The translations under genes and the position numbers were made by a program. Under the pieces are notes generated by a model. It was not told the DNA's origin. It saw only the letters and a program-made list of their open reading frames with translations, and made no database searches. 64,000 nucleotides of DNA, taken from contig UQUR01000001.1 in the NCBI GenBank assembly GCA_900544345.1, positions 186,001 through 250,000 of the forward strand. The letters are read 5' to 3'. Positions 24,632 through 34,900 of this stretch are shown here, piece after piece (within the stretch, counting starts at the first letter, position 1; every line of letters starts with the position of its first letter). Origin of the DNA: an uncultured Sutterella sp. (GTDB lineage Bacteria > Pseudomonadota > Gammaproteobacteria > Burkholderiales > Burkholderiaceae_F).

Positions 24632-26086
24632 ATGTCTTTGAATGACCCGCATTGGGGCCGGGGTAGCTCGGAAGAAAATAAAGAAGAAAATAAAAACGGC
24701 ACCCCCAATAATGACAGCAAACAAAATGACAATCGTCCCCGTGATGAGGAGCGTTTTGGTGATCAGAATCGTCAAAATGACAACAGAAAAACTGAGGGTG
24801 ATGATTTAGATCGCTTGTGGGATGAATTCAATCAAGCCTTAGGTGGTATGCTCGGCAGAAGAAATGATGACCGCGGGCAGTCAACTCAAGGTAGCGGAGC
24901 CTCTTTTGAGCAGAAAAGAGATGAGGAGCCGCGCCGCTATGGAAGTGATCACAATGCTCAGGAGCAATTGAAAAAACAATTTGAGTCCTTTAAGCATATG
25001 CAGCCTCCTAAATTTATAAAGAAGCAGCCTGCTGGGCGCGGATTGGCTTTTGCAGCTGTTGTTGTAGTGGGCCTATGGGCGGCAACGGGTTTTTATATCG
25101 TACCTGAAGGTCAATCCGGTATTGTGACTACATTCGGCAAATACACTGAAACGACTATGCCAGGTTTCCGTTGGCATATGCCTTGGCCCATTCAACAGGC
25201 CGATATCGTTGATGTCAGCAGTGTTAGAACCGTTGCTATCGGTGCAATGGGCCGAGCCAATCGCGAAGCCGAAGCGCTGATGCTCACCGACGACGAAAAT
25301 ATTGTTGATTTGCGTTTCAATGTTCAGTACCGCATTAAGTCGGGTGAAGGAGCGATGAATTACATTTTCCGTTCGCGTGATCCGGATGAATCTGTTCGCC
25401 AATCTGCAGAAAGCGCTATGCGTGAAGTTGTTGGACGCAAAAAAATGGACAGCGTGCTTTTTGAAAGCAAGCAGGAAATTGCCGAAGACGTCAAAAAGAT
25501 CATGCAGGAAATGCTTGATCGTTACCGCACGGGTATTGAAGTTATGAGTGTGGCCATTCAGAATGCTCAACCACCTCAGCCCGTTCAGGCCGCTTTTGAC
25601 GATGCGGTGAAGGCTGGTCAGGATAGAGAGCGTCAGATTAACGAAGGTCAGGCCTATGCCAATGACGTTATCCCGAAGGCTCGAGGCATGGCTGCCCGTC
25701 TAGCTCAGGAAGCAGAAGGGTATAAAGCACGTGTGATCGAGACCGCACAGGGTGATGCTGAGCGTTTTGCTCAAATTCTAAAACAGTATGAAAAAGCTCC
25801 CCGTGTGACGCGTGACCGTATGTATGTTGATACGATGCAGCAAGTGATGCAATCAACGACAAAAGTTTATGTGGATACTAAAGATGGAAACAATTTGCTC
25901 TATTTGCCTTTTGATAAGTTAATGGAGCAAAACGCCGCATCGGTCAAGACTGAAGCACAGTCTACTTCAACTCAGCAGAGCACTCCTGAAGTACAGTCTC
26001 AGTCGACGCCATCTCAGAGAACTTCTTCAAGTACTGCTTCAAGAAGCTATAGTGCTCGTGACGCCATCCGAGATCGTTTACGCTAA
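24632..26086 (+). CDS. hflK: FtsH protease modulator HflK
   Basis: Inner-membrane SPFH/band-7 protein that forms a large cage with HflC around FtsH. The 484-residue protein has a long, charged, glycine- and asparagine-rich N-terminus starting SLNDPHWGRG, one membrane helix at about 132-152, the SPFH domain (YIVPEGQSGIVTTFGKY), the helical AQEAEGYKARVIETAQGDAERF segment, and a Ser/Thr/Gln-rich tail. hflC follows after 22 bases. It is far from hflX (13 kb), unlike in relatives. Confidence 0.95.
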   Translation: MSLNDPHWGRGSSEENKEENKNGTPNNDSKQNDNRPRDEERFGDQNRQNDNRKTEGDDLDRLWDEFNQALGGMLGRRNDDRGQSTQGSGASFEQKRDEEPRRYGSDHNAQEQLKKQFESFKHMQPPKFIKKQPAGRGLAFAAVVVVGLWAATGFYIVPEGQSGIVTTFGKYTETTMPGFRWHMPWPIQQADIVDVSSVRTVAIGAMGRANREAEALMLTDDENIVDLRFNVQYRIKSGEGAMNYIFRSRDPDESVRQSAESAMREVVGRKKMDSVLFESKQEIAEDVKKIMQEMLDRYRTGIEVMSVAIQNAQPPQPVQAAFDDAVKAGQDRERQINEGQAYANDVIPKARGMAARLAQEAEGYKARVIETAQGDAERFAQILKQYEKAPRVTRDRMYVDTMQQVMQSTTKVYVDTKDGNNLLYLPFDKLMEQNAASVKTEAQSTSTQQSTPEVQSQSTPSQRTSSSTASRSYSARDAIRDRLR

Positions 26087-26108
26087 CCGCGCCGCTAGGG
26101 AGTAAAGA

Positions 26109-26981
26109 ATGAAAAAAGTATCAGCTGTTGCCTTTGTAGCCCTTGCTGCGGTGGCTGTTGGACAGTTTTGTCTGTATACGGTCAACGAACGCGAACACGC
26201 ACTGGTGTTTGCTTTGGGTGAATTAAAAGAAGTAGTTTCAGAGCCAGGACTGCACGTGAAGTTGCCGCCGCCTCTACAAAATGTTGTCTATTTGGACAAG
26301 CGCATTCTGACCTTGGATGCACCTACGGCAGACCTTGTGCAAACGAGCGAAAAGAAAAACCTCATGATTGACTCTTTTGTCAAATGGCGAATTGCCGATC
26401 CGAGACTCTACTGGGTGTCTTTCCAAGGCAATGAACGCGCTGCAGAAGACCGCATTTCGGCCTTGCTTCGAGATGCCTTGAACCAAACGGTTAACAAACG
26501 TACGGTCAACGGGATTACCAGTCGTGAGCGTGATGTGGCAATGCTTGAAATCCGTACCGGTCTGCAAGAACGTGTGCGTGATGTCGGTGTCGAAGTGGTG
26601 GATGTTCGTTTAAAGAGAGTGGACTTTACACCCGAAATTTCTGAGTCTGTTTATCGCCGTATGGAAGCTGAACGTAAGCGCGTAGCTGCCGAAGAGCGTT
26701 CAACTGGTGCAGCCGAAGCTGAGAAAATCCGCGCCGATGCCGATCGTCAGCGTGCAGTTATTTTGGCTCAAGCATATAACCATGCTCAGCAAATTAAAGG
26801 TGAAGGGGATTCAGTGGCTAATGCTACCTACGCCGAAGCTTTTTCCAAGAATCCGGAGTTTGCCCGCTTCTACCGCAATATTGAAGCTTATCGGGCAAGT
26901 TTTGCCGATAAGAAAGATGTCATGGTGGTGGATCCCTCTGCCGACTTCTTCAAGTTCATGAAAGAGCCGGAGGCTAAATAG
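26109..26981 (+). CDS. hflC: FtsH protease modulator HflC
   Basis: Partner of HflK. The 290 residues comprise an N-terminal membrane anchor (about 5-22), an SPFH domain beginning YTVNEREHALVFALGELKEVVSEPGLHVKLPPP, the conserved VDSFVKWRI-like and VGVEVVDVRLKRVDFTPEISESVYRRMEAERKRVAAEERS segments, and a C-terminal FYRNIEAY segment. It is joined to hflK and the DUF2065 gene in one transcript. Confidence 0.95.
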   Translation: MKKVSAVAFVALAAVAVGQFCLYTVNEREHALVFALGELKEVVSEPGLHVKLPPPLQNVVYLDKRILTLDAPTADLVQTSEKKNLMIDSFVKWRIADPRLYWVSFQGNERAAEDRISALLRDALNQTVNKRTVNGITSRERDVAMLEIRTGLQERVRDVGVEVVDVRLKRVDFTPEISESVYRRMEAERKRVAAEERSTGAAEAEKIRADADRQRAVILAQAYNHAQQIKGEGDSVANATYAEAFSKNPEFARFYRNIEAYRASFADKKDVMVVDPSADFFKFMKEPEAK

Positions 26982-26983
26982 CC

Positions 26984-27178
26984 ATGGGTTGGAAAACCTG
27001 GGTACTTGCTTTAGCTTTGGTCTGTATTATTGAAGGTATCGTGCCTTTTACAGCACCTCAAAAGTGGCTGGACTCTGTCCGTGAAATCGCACGAGTAGCC
27101 AGCCCCGAGATCATCCGTAAGATTGGTTTGGGTTTGCTTCTTGTCGGAGTCGGCTCTATCTGGCTTCTGACAGCCTAA
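26984..27178 (+). CDS. DUF2065 family small membrane protein
   Basis: A 64-residue protein with two hydrophobic helices (about 5-23 and 45-62) around a short loop with APQKW, the DUF2065 pattern. It starts three bases after hflC. In relatives it lies between hflC and hisZ-purA. The function is unknown; membrane location next to HflKC suggests a link to that complex (inference). Confidence 0.85.
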   Translation: MGWKTWVLALALVCIIEGIVPFTAPQKWLDSVREIARVASPEIIRKIGLGLLLVGVGSIWLLTA

Positions 27179-27198
27179 AAAAGGAATTTAGCCCATAT

Positions 27199-27226
27199 GA
27201 GCCCGCATGAGCGGGCTCTTTTTTAT
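27199..27226 (+). terminator. Terminator of hflK-hflC-DUF2065
   Basis: GAGCCCGC (27199-27206) and GCGGGCTC (27211-27218) form a perfect eight-pair stem with a four-base loop, followed by TTTTTTATT, which overlaps the end of the convergent queF. Confidence 0.88.
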
Positions 27227-28065
27227 TGACGATTTTCTCGAATGATTTTGTCGGGAGCCTCTCGCCAAGAAGAGCGAAAAGGATTGATGTCGATTCCGCC
27301 ACGTCGGGTAAAACAAGCATAGACTTCAAGGACTTCTGGGTTAAATGCCTTCTTTAAATCATGATAGATTTGCTCAACGCACTGCTCATGAAAACCGCGG
27401 TGACAGCGATAAGAAATCAGATATTTTAAGAGTCCCTGCGGATTAATTGCTCGTCCTTCGTAGTCAATCGTAAGGGCAGCTAAATCCGGTTGGCCAGTGA
27501 CCGGGCATAGGGATCGAAAAGCATTGGTGGAATATGTTTTTTTAACGCTGGCGGTGCATTTGTCATCGAAAGACAGATAAGCCGGTTCAGTTTCATATAC
27601 CTGGATGCAGTTGCTTTTGTCCAACTGCAAATAATCTAGTGACTCACCGGGCATAACTGACAAGCTTTCACGATAATCATTCAAACTGTAAAGCTTTACT
27701 TTAATTTGGCCTCCTAGGCAATCAGAAAGATCAGTCGTTATGCGGCGGGAGACTTCTTCTGGGTTCTCCACTCGAGTCATGGCAAAAGAGCCTGCGTAAA
27801 GTTTCAGCGATTTGGATTCGACAATAAATGGCGTAGAAGCGGGTACTGAAAGCTCTGCGATAGCTGTTTGGGGGATACCCTGTTGGTTGAGCCAGGAGAG
27901 TTCGTAGAGGCGCCAGATATCGACCCCTCGGAATTGATGCTCTCCAATAGCATCTCTTCCGAGAGAACGAGCAATGGGCTGTAGCAAATCCGGGTTGTAC
28001 TGATCGCAGTAAACAGTTTCTTTACCCAGTAACGTGTTTTTAGGTTCAGGCATTAAAACAGGCAT
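27223..28065 (-). CDS. queF: NADPH-dependent preQ0 reductase
   Basis: Reduces 7-cyano-7-deazaguanine (preQ0) to preQ1 for queuosine in tRNA. The 280-residue protein is the two-domain YqfB/QueF type II form. Catalytic Cys187 and Asp194 in SLCPVTGQPD, His226-Glu227 in RGFHEQ and the NADPH motif ESKSLKLY (83-90) are intact. It starts one base into the stop of the arginase-family gene, so the two are translationally coupled. It stands where hisZ would lie in relatives, but on the opposite strand. Confidence 0.93.
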   Translation of the reverse strand: MPVLMPEPKNTLLGKETVYCDQYNPDLLQPIARSLGRDAIGEHQFRGVDIWRLYELSWLNQQGIPQTAIAELSVPASTPFIVESKSLKLYAGSFAMTRVENPEEVSRRITTDLSDCLGGQIKVKLYSLNDYRESLSVMPGESLDYLQLDKSNCIQVYETEPAYLSFDDKCTASVKKTYSTNAFRSLCPVTGQPDLAALTIDYEGRAINPQGLLKYLISYRCHRGFHEQCVEQIYHDLKKAFNPEVLEVYACFTRRGGIDINPFRSSWREAPDKIIRENRQ

Positions 28066-28925
28066 TAGCTTTGTTCCTCGGTAAAAAGTTCTAAAGAGCC
28101 GAACATTTTGCTGAGCTTTTCCTCGTCAAAAGGAAGGTATTCAGCAATGGTGAATCCGACGACATTTGTCGAGTGGCAGATCGCTTGAAGTATCTGGGCA
28201 AGTAAATCCATGCGCATCCTGCCGCAGCCAGAACCGTCTCCAACCAGTTCATGATTGGCAAAATAAGTCGAATGGAAATATTGAGGATCTAGTACATCAA
28301 TATCTAGGTGTACCAGGATATGTTTGAACTTTTGAGCAAAAGTTTCAATTTCCTTAACGGTTACAAATTGTTCGGTTTGAATTTTGTAGTCCACGCCGAG
28401 TCTATCCAAGAATTCTGCCTGATAATCATGCAGGTTCTGCAGGCCGACGTAGAAAAGTTCGTTGGGTTTAAAAGGGGGATTACTAAGCATCTCAACCATG
28501 TCTTTTTCACCCTGTCCCAATAAGGCAGCAAGCACCATAGCATGCGCATTTGGGTAGCCGTCTTTACTCATAGAGACGTCGGGGTGGGCATCAATCCAGA
28601 TGATCCCTGCATCAGGGTAAAGGCCGTGCAGGTAATCAAACGGAGCTTGGGAGACGAGACAGTTACCACCAATCGTAATAATTTTTTGTGGTTGATTTTC
28701 TGCAATCACTTTCTGAGCAGCTAGGATGCCGGCAAATACTTCTTTCTTACCGGTAATTCCATCCTGAACCGTGCGCTCTAGTCCGTCAGGTGCTGCAATG
28801 TTGACCTTAACCAAGGGCTGCTTGGGGTTGGCAGGCAGAATATGCTGCAAAAGATTGCCACCGAAGTAATATGTTTCAAGCCCTCCGCTGAGCCAATCGG
28901 GATACAGTAAGCGAATGGTTTTCAT
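28065..28925 (-). CDS. Arginase/agmatinase-family protein with GGNC variant
   Basis: A 286-residue ureohydrolase-fold protein. Most dinuclear Mn ligands are present: DAHPD (112-116) and DIDVLDP (208-214). The first ligand, the His of the usual GGDH, is replaced by Cys89 in GGNCLVS, so one metal site may be altered. Ureohydrolases cleave arginine, agmatine, formimidoylglutamate or related guanidino compounds; the substrate is not clear here. It is the first gene of a pair with queF, an unexpected partner, and is divergent from purA. Confidence 0.75.
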   Translation of the reverse strand: MKTIRLLYPDWLSGGLETYYFGGNLLQHILPANPKQPLVKVNIAAPDGLERTVQDGITGKKEVFAGILAAQKVIAENQPQKIITIGGNCLVSQAPFDYLHGLYPDAGIIWIDAHPDVSMSKDGYPNAHAMVLAALLGQGEKDMVEMLSNPPFKPNELFYVGLQNLHDYQAEFLDRLGVDYKIQTEQFVTVKEIETFAQKFKHILVHLDIDVLDPQYFHSTYFANHELVGDGSGCGRMRMDLLAQILQAICHSTNVVGFTIAEYLPFDEEKLSKMFGSLELFTEEQS

Positions 28926-29091
28926 ATTGGGAAATGTGTGAAGAAACCAAAAAATTATACTTTAGTTCAAAACTTACTCGGCTGAGACTACAAAAAAATC
29001 TGAAACTCGGCGATAATAAGACGGTTGCGTGTGTAATGAACAAACTCATTGCCGCTTTCAAGTTTTTATTGTTTATTTCGGGGATAAAACA

Positions 29092-30387
29092 ATGGCTAAA
29101 AATGTTGTCGTAGTCGGCGCCCAATGGGGTGACGAAGGCAAAGGCAAGATTGTGGACTGGCTCACTGAGAAAGTGGATGGTGTCGTCCGTTTTAATGGCG
29201 GTCACAATGCCGGCCATACTTTGGTGATCAACGGTCACAAAACAATTCTTCGTTTGATTCCGTCGGGCATTATGCATCCGACGATGACCTGTTATCTCGG
29301 CAACGGCATCGTTTTTTGCCCGGAAGCCTTTTTCGGTGAAATCGAACAGTTAAGAGATCATGGCTGTGAGGCCGAGCACCGTATTCGTGTTTCGGGTAAC
29401 GCTCCCTTGGTGATGCCTTACCATATCGCCTTGGATCATGCTCGTGAAGCAGCCGCCGGAGCCAAAAAGATCGGTACAACCGGACGTGGCATTGGCCCCA
29501 CGTATGAAGACAAGGTGGCTCGTCGCGGAGTGCGTGTAGCAGACCTTTTTAATGAAAAGTTTTTCATTGAACGTGTCCGCGACGTGATGCAATATCATAA
29601 CTTTGAGCTCACTAAACTTTTGGGTGCCGAAGCGCTTGATGTCAATAAGGTTATCGATGAGACATTGGCATTTGCCCCACGCATCAAACCGATGCTCACT
29701 GATGTCTCCTACACGATTAATAAGCTGATGGACGAAGGCAAGTCCTTCCTCTTTGAAGGTGCACAAGGTTCGATGCTCGACATCGATCACGGAACTTATC
29801 CCTACGTGACAAGTTCTAATACTGTGGCTGGAGCCGTTTGCTCTGGAGCTGGTGTCGGCGCTCACCGTATTGACTATGTCTTAGGTATCACAAAGGCTTA
29901 TTGCACGCGTGTCGGTGAAGGTCCTTTCCCGACGGAACTCAATGATGAAATCGGTCAGCATCTGCGCGATAAGGGTTACGAATATGGCGCTGTAACTGGT
30001 CGTCCGCGCCGTTGCGGTTGGTTTGACGGTGCGGCTATGCGTCGAGCAGTCCAAATTAACGGCCTGCGCGGTCTGGCGGTTATGAAGCTTGACGTATTAG
30101 ATGGTCTTGAAACGGTGCGTCTGGGTGTGGGTTATAAGTATCAGGGCGAAGAAGTTGATGTGATGCCTTATGGTGCAGAAGCTTGCGCTCAGTGTGAAGT
30201 GATCTATGAAGATTTTCCGGGTTGGAAAGAAAGCACGTTCGGCGTGACACGCTGGGAAGATTTGCCAGAAACGGCTAAGCGTTACCTGCAGCGTCTCTCG
30301 GAAGTGGCTGGTTGTCCGATTGCTGTTGTTTCGACTGGTCCCGATCGTTCACAAACGATCATGCTTGATAACCCATTTGCCAAATAA
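29092..30387 (+). CDS. purA: Adenylosuccinate synthetase
   Basis: Makes adenylosuccinate from IMP, aspartate and GTP on the way to AMP. The 431-residue protein starts at ATG 29092 (MAKNVVVVGAQWGDEGKGK); the frame is open 21 codons further but has no similarity. Landmarks are the GDEGKGK phosphate loop (13-19), GGHNAGHT (about 37-44), GTTGRGIGPTYEDK, FEGAQGSMLDIDHGTYP and VGEGPFPTE. The 166-base gap to the divergent arginase-family gene holds its promoter, not resolved here. Confidence 0.97.
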   Translation: MAKNVVVVGAQWGDEGKGKIVDWLTEKVDGVVRFNGGHNAGHTLVINGHKTILRLIPSGIMHPTMTCYLGNGIVFCPEAFFGEIEQLRDHGCEAEHRIRVSGNAPLVMPYHIALDHAREAAAGAKKIGTTGRGIGPTYEDKVARRGVRVADLFNEKFFIERVRDVMQYHNFELTKLLGAEALDVNKVIDETLAFAPRIKPMLTDVSYTINKLMDEGKSFLFEGAQGSMLDIDHGTYPYVTSSNTVAGAVCSGAGVGAHRIDYVLGITKAYCTRVGEGPFPTELNDEIGQHLRDKGYEYGAVTGRPRRCGWFDGAAMRRAVQINGLRGLAVMKLDVLDGLETVRLGVGYKYQGEEVDVMPYGAEACAQCEVIYEDFPGWKESTFGVTRWEDLPETAKRYLQRLSEVAGCPIAVVSTGPDRSQTIMLDNPFAK

Positions 30388-30406
30388 TTAATTATTAGAG
30401 GGATAG

Positions 30407-30428
30407 GGGCGGCATCAAGCCGCCCTTT
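30407..30428 (+). terminator. Weak hairpin after purA
   Basis: GGGCGGC (30407-30413) and GCCGCCC (30419-30425) form a seven-pair stem followed by only TTT. It may attenuate rather than end transcription into the phosphoribosyltransferase gene, whose ATG is at 30436. Confidence 0.5.
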
Positions 30429-30435
30429 CAAATTT

Positions 30436-30942
30436 ATGAGTGACCTTTTCGTTACCCAAGAACAATACGATAACTTAATTGAAAAGCTGATCTTAAAGGT
30501 AGCCGATGACGGCTATCAATTTGATTCTCTTTTGTGTCTGGCTCGTGGCGGTTTACGTATCGGGGATATTTTTTCTCGAGTCCATGACATGCCTTTAGCC
30601 ATTTTGGCAACGAGCTCTTACCGAGCCGCTGCCGGTAAAAAACAGGGTGATTTGGATATTGCCACCTTTATTACTAAAACGGGCGGTGAAATTGCCGGTC
30701 GATTGCTTCTGGTTGACGATATGGTCGATTCTGGCAAAACTATTGTGCAGGTTGCCCGTCATCTGAAAGAACAGTATCCAGCCATCACAGAAATCCGAGT
30801 GGCTGTCCTTTGGTGGAAATCTCACTCGGTTTGTAAACCAGATTACTGGTGTGACTATTTGGAAGATAATCCGTGGATTCATCAACCCTTTGAACGCTAC
30901 GACGCAATCGGGCTTGAACGGCTGCGCAAACACGATTTTTAG
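30436..30942 (+). CDS. Phosphoribosyltransferase, purine salvage type
   Basis: The 168-residue protein has the PRPP-binding motif LLLVDDMVDSGKT (90-102) and the RGGLRIGD loop near 37-44. It follows purA, as a hypoxanthine/xanthine-guanine-type phosphoribosyltransferase does in many Burkholderiales. The acceptor base cannot be read from the sequence with confidence; a guanine/xanthine enzyme is most likely. The C-terminal WWKSHSVCKPDYWCDYLEDNPWIHQPFE segment resembles Gpt-like enzymes. Confidence 0.8.
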   Translation: MSDLFVTQEQYDNLIEKLILKVADDGYQFDSLLCLARGGLRIGDIFSRVHDMPLAILATSSYRAAAGKKQGDLDIATFITKTGGEIAGRLLLVDDMVDSGKTIVQVARHLKEQYPAITEIRVAVLWWKSHSVCKPDYWCDYLEDNPWIHQPFERYDAIGLERLRKHDF

Positions 30943-30974
30943 TCTCTTGCGTTTCAATAGATAAAAAGCTAAGT

Positions 30975-30994
30975 GGGGAGGTCTAAGCCTCCCC
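30975..30994 (+). terminator. Hairpin after the phosphoribosyltransferase gene
   Basis: GGGGAGG (30975-30981) and CCTCCCC (30988-30994) form a perfect seven-pair stem, followed by AAAATTATTT rather than a T run. Its termination strength is doubtful. Confidence 0.45.
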
Positions 30995-31123
30995 AAAATT
31001 ATTTGAGTTCTTATTATTCTTGCTTCTGAACTCTATCTGGCTGCAAGTAATTTTGAAGCAATAGGAGAAATTGCTTAAAATGTCGAAAATTTTCTCTGTC
31101 TTCAATTCTTTATCAGTTCTGCC

Positions 31124-31825
31124 ATGGATATTGCAGCTACTCTTGAAGCTTTCTACAACAAGGTGGATTTGTTGTACTTAACCGATGTCATCGGTATCGT
31201 TGCCTTTGCCTTTGCGGGTGTGTTAATTGGTATTCGTATGAAATGCGACCCCGTAGGCATTTTTGTGTTGGCTTTTTCTACAGCTTTTGGCGGTGGGATT
31301 GTTCGTGATCTTTTAATTGACAGACGTCCGATGTATTGGATTGCCAATCAGGAATTGGTTTGGTTGGTCCTTTTGATCACGATCTTTACACCGATGATTT
31401 TCCGCTTCTATAAAAAGCACCTCTCATACGATGTCTTTGTTTGGAGTGATGCAATTGGTTTAGGTTTTTTCTCAGCCGTCGGTACAAGCCACGGTGTGAG
31501 CTTGGGCGTACCGTATTTGCCAGCTGTCCTTTGTGGGGTGGCAACCGGTGTGTTCGGCGGTCTTTGCAGAGACACTTTTTTAAATATCAAGCCTTCTTTA
31601 ATTTATGATCATCAGCCCTACGGCTCGGTGGCTTTTGCAGGCTGCTGGCTCTATATTGCGATGATTGAGCTTGGGTTTGATAATACTTTGAGCATTTGGG
31701 TCGGGTCGCTCTTTATCTGCTTTTTCCGTATGTGGTGCTACTATCGCTCCTGGCGTATCGCCTATCACGATGACTTCATTCACCAGGATCCGTCGCCCGA
31801 AACTGATCGAGATCGTCGTCAGTAG
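31124..31825 (+). CDS. TRIC-family (UPF0126) trimeric cation channel-like protein
   Basis: A 233-residue membrane protein with about seven helices and the two glycine-rich repeats of the family (VAFAFAGVLIGIRMKCDPVG...GGGIVRDLL and LGFFSAVGTSHG...GVFGGLCRDTFL). Prokaryotic homologues are potassium-permeable channels; some relatives may transport amino acids. No strong Shine-Dalgarno is visible before ATG 31124. The 180-base region upstream holds a hairpin and AT-rich sequence but no gene. Confidence 0.85.
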   Translation: MDIAATLEAFYNKVDLLYLTDVIGIVAFAFAGVLIGIRMKCDPVGIFVLAFSTAFGGGIVRDLLIDRRPMYWIANQELVWLVLLITIFTPMIFRFYKKHLSYDVFVWSDAIGLGFFSAVGTSHGVSLGVPYLPAVLCGVATGVFGGLCRDTFLNIKPSLIYDHQPYGSVAFAGCWLYIAMIELGFDNTLSIWVGSLFICFFRMWCYYRSWRIAYHDDFIHQDPSPETDRDRRQ

Positions 31826-31857
31826 CCACAAGGACTCAAAAGTTGTGTCACGAAAAT

Positions 31858-31885
31858 GGCGTCTGGACAAGACGCCGTTTTTTTT
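31858..31885 (+). terminator. Terminator before smc
   Basis: GGCGTCT (31858-31864) and AGACGCC (31870-31876) form a perfect seven-pair stem, followed by G and eight T. It ends the TRIC-family gene. Confidence 0.88.
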
Positions 31886-31927
31886 CTTACAATCAAACCT
31901 TTACTGTTAGGGAAATAGGACTGATTC

Positions 31928-34900
31928 GTGCGTCTGCGCCAAATTCGTATCAGCGGTTTTAAATCTTTTGCTGATCTCACCGTCATTGAAGTGCCTTCAT
32001 CCATCGTTGGGATTGTTGGGCCGAACGGCTGCGGTAAATCCAATGTGATTGAAGCCGTACGCTGGGCCTTGGGTGAGGGCAAAGCCAGTGATCTTCGCTG
32101 CAAGAGCATGAGTGAGTTGATTTTTGCCGGATCTGATAATCGAAAACCTGCTGGCCGAGCCATGGTCGAATTGGTCTTTGATAATTCAGACAGTACGCTG
32201 CAGGGGCCGTGGGGCTCTTATACTGATATTTCTGTCAAAAGAGTACTCACCCGAGATAATACAAGCTCTTATCTCATTAATAATCAGCAGGTTCGAGCAA
32301 CAGACGTCAGAGACCTTTTTATGGGGACAGGTCTTGGAGCTAACTCCTATGCCATCATCAGCCAGGGGATGGTGACTGAATTTGCGAAGGACTCGCCTGA
32401 AAAGCGTAGAGAATATCTCGAAGAGGCGGCCGGAGTCTCTAAATATAAAAAGAGACGCAAGGAAGCAGAATCCAAATTAGCCAGTACTCGTGCCAACTTG
32501 GAAAGAGTAAGTGACCTGCAGGTCACGCGCAGGGAATCTTTAAAACGCTTAGAAGAAGAGGCCCGAGTTGCCCAAGAGTATCAGCAACTCAATACTAAGC
32601 GTCAGGCTCAAGAATCGCTTTGGTGGTTCACGCAGATGCTTGAGGCAAAAAATGCCATTGATCGCATCAATGCCCAAATTACTGCTGCCCAGGCTGAGGT
32701 CAATAAAAACGATTCTGAATTGCTTCGTCTTCGGCAAAATTTGCAGAAATTACGCACTGAACTAAATGATGCCAATATTACGGTTCTCGGTAAAACTCAA
32801 TCCTTAGCTGATGTAGATCGGAAAATTTCCGCCGTAGAGGGCAATATACGTTCAATTATTGAGCGTCGTGCTTTAATGCAGACTCAGCTTGAAAGTTACC
32901 GCTCAATGGTTGAGGCTCGCGGTCGCGAAATCAAGTCACAAAGTGAAAAGATCCATCAGTTGAGTGCTGAGCGTGAAGAGAAAGAAGAACTGGTAGCTAC
33001 AGCTAATGAACGACAAGCCGCTCTAGAAGAGCAAAAGTTTGCTGCTGAAGACTTGGCTACTCAAAAACGCACGATTTTTGAGAATTTGCAACAGGAGTCT
33101 GCGCGTATTGAAAATGACTCCCGTGCACTTTCTCTTGAGTTGGCGAGACTTTCTAAAACAAAAGAAGAGCTGACGCTTCGATTGGAAAAGTTTAAACGCG
33201 AAGCGGCTCAAACGACCGCACCCGATACAAAGCGTTTTGAATCTCTTAAAGAAGAACTCGCAGTTGTTAAAGAGGATAACGAAGCGCTTAAATTTGAGCG
33301 AGAAGAATCTCAAGCAATGCTTGAAGAGGCTAGAGAGCACTTTTCATCCTGCCAAACAGCTATCCATGAAAAAGAGCAACGACTTGCCGCTATTAATGCC
33401 AAGTTAGTCACGCTAAAAGATTTAGAAGAAAAAAGCTTAACTCAAGATAAACTTTACGAGTGGTTAGAAAGACAGGGTTTATCCTCACTTTCCAGATTAT
33501 TTGAGAAACTCGAACCTCAAAATGGTTGGGCTCGCGCTCTTGAAGCTGTCTTGCGTGAAAGAGTGAACGCTTTAGGGATTTCCAATTTGTCGATGGCGGC
33601 CGCTTTTGCATTAACACCGCCTCCGGCAAAACTTACGTTTTACTCAACAATGATCAACGAAGAGGCTCATGCAGAAACGACTCAAGCTTTGCTGGGTCTC
33701 ATTACAAAGCTTCATTTTGACCGACACAATCTTGAGACTCGTGCAGCTCTTTCTCGTTGGCTTTCTCATTACTATGTCGCCGACAGCATTGAAGATGCTG
33801 TCTCACGCGTAAATCTTTTGCCTGAAGGGGCACATTTTGTCACTCCTGAAGGTCATATGGTTGATAAGTTCAGTGTGAATTTCTGGGCCGATGATTCAAC
33901 AGGTTTGTTATCAAGACGAGCAGAAATTTCATCTTTAGAAGATGAGGCACTGAATTTACGTCATGAACTTGAAAGTTTGCAGCGGGAAATGGGTGAGGCT
34001 CGGATTAATGTTTCAAAAATGAGTGAACGACTACAAAGTATCAACTCACAATTTGAAACTATGCGGTCAAAAGAAAGTGAGTTAGCGCTCGAATTAACGC
34101 GCATGTCTGCTGCTATTGAGGCCTACCGCAACCGAAGTGAAGAGTTAGGGGAATGGATTGAAGAGGCTCAAGTACAGCTTGAAGAGACAATTGCTGCTAT
34201 TGAAGAAGCCGATGAGCGTTTCTCTACGCTTGATGAAGAAGTAGCTAACCGCCAGCAAAAGTCAGAAGATGCACGTCTTGCTTGGGAGCGCGCAAGAGAT
34301 GACGCTCACAGAGCAGAGCAGGCGTTTAACGTTTTTGCCTACACGCAAAGAGAAGTTGAGCTGGCGCTTAAGACTTTGTCTGAACGGATAGCCGAAGCCC
34401 AACGGGCTCAACTTTTAGCACAAAACGAGCAGACAGAACTTAAAGAAAAGATTGAAGCGGTAAGTGTTGCTCTTGAGGAGCTCGATGAAGATAGTGAAAA
34501 AGCTGGACTTCAGGAACTGTTATCTAAGCGTGAAGCAGCCGTTGAAGAGCTCGAAAAATCCAAGGCAGGTTTAAATACGATTGAATTTGCTGTCACAGAA
34601 GCCGAGAAAACGCTTGAAAGTATTGAGGAAACCAAGCGTCAGCAACAAAATAAAATGGCTGACTTAGTTTCTAAACGCGGTCAGCATGAAATTGAATACG
34701 GTACGGTGCGAAGCCGTCTAGAAGAGCTCGACTATGACGAAGAGAGTTTAAGAACCCGCTACGAAATTGAGCGGCCCAAATTATCCGCTTTACGTCAGCA
34801 GGTTGAGCTCCTTGCCCGGCAGATGGCCCAATTGGGAGCCGTTAATCATGCAGCGCTTGAGCAGCTTAAAACCGAGCGTGAAGAGGTTGAACGTATTGAC

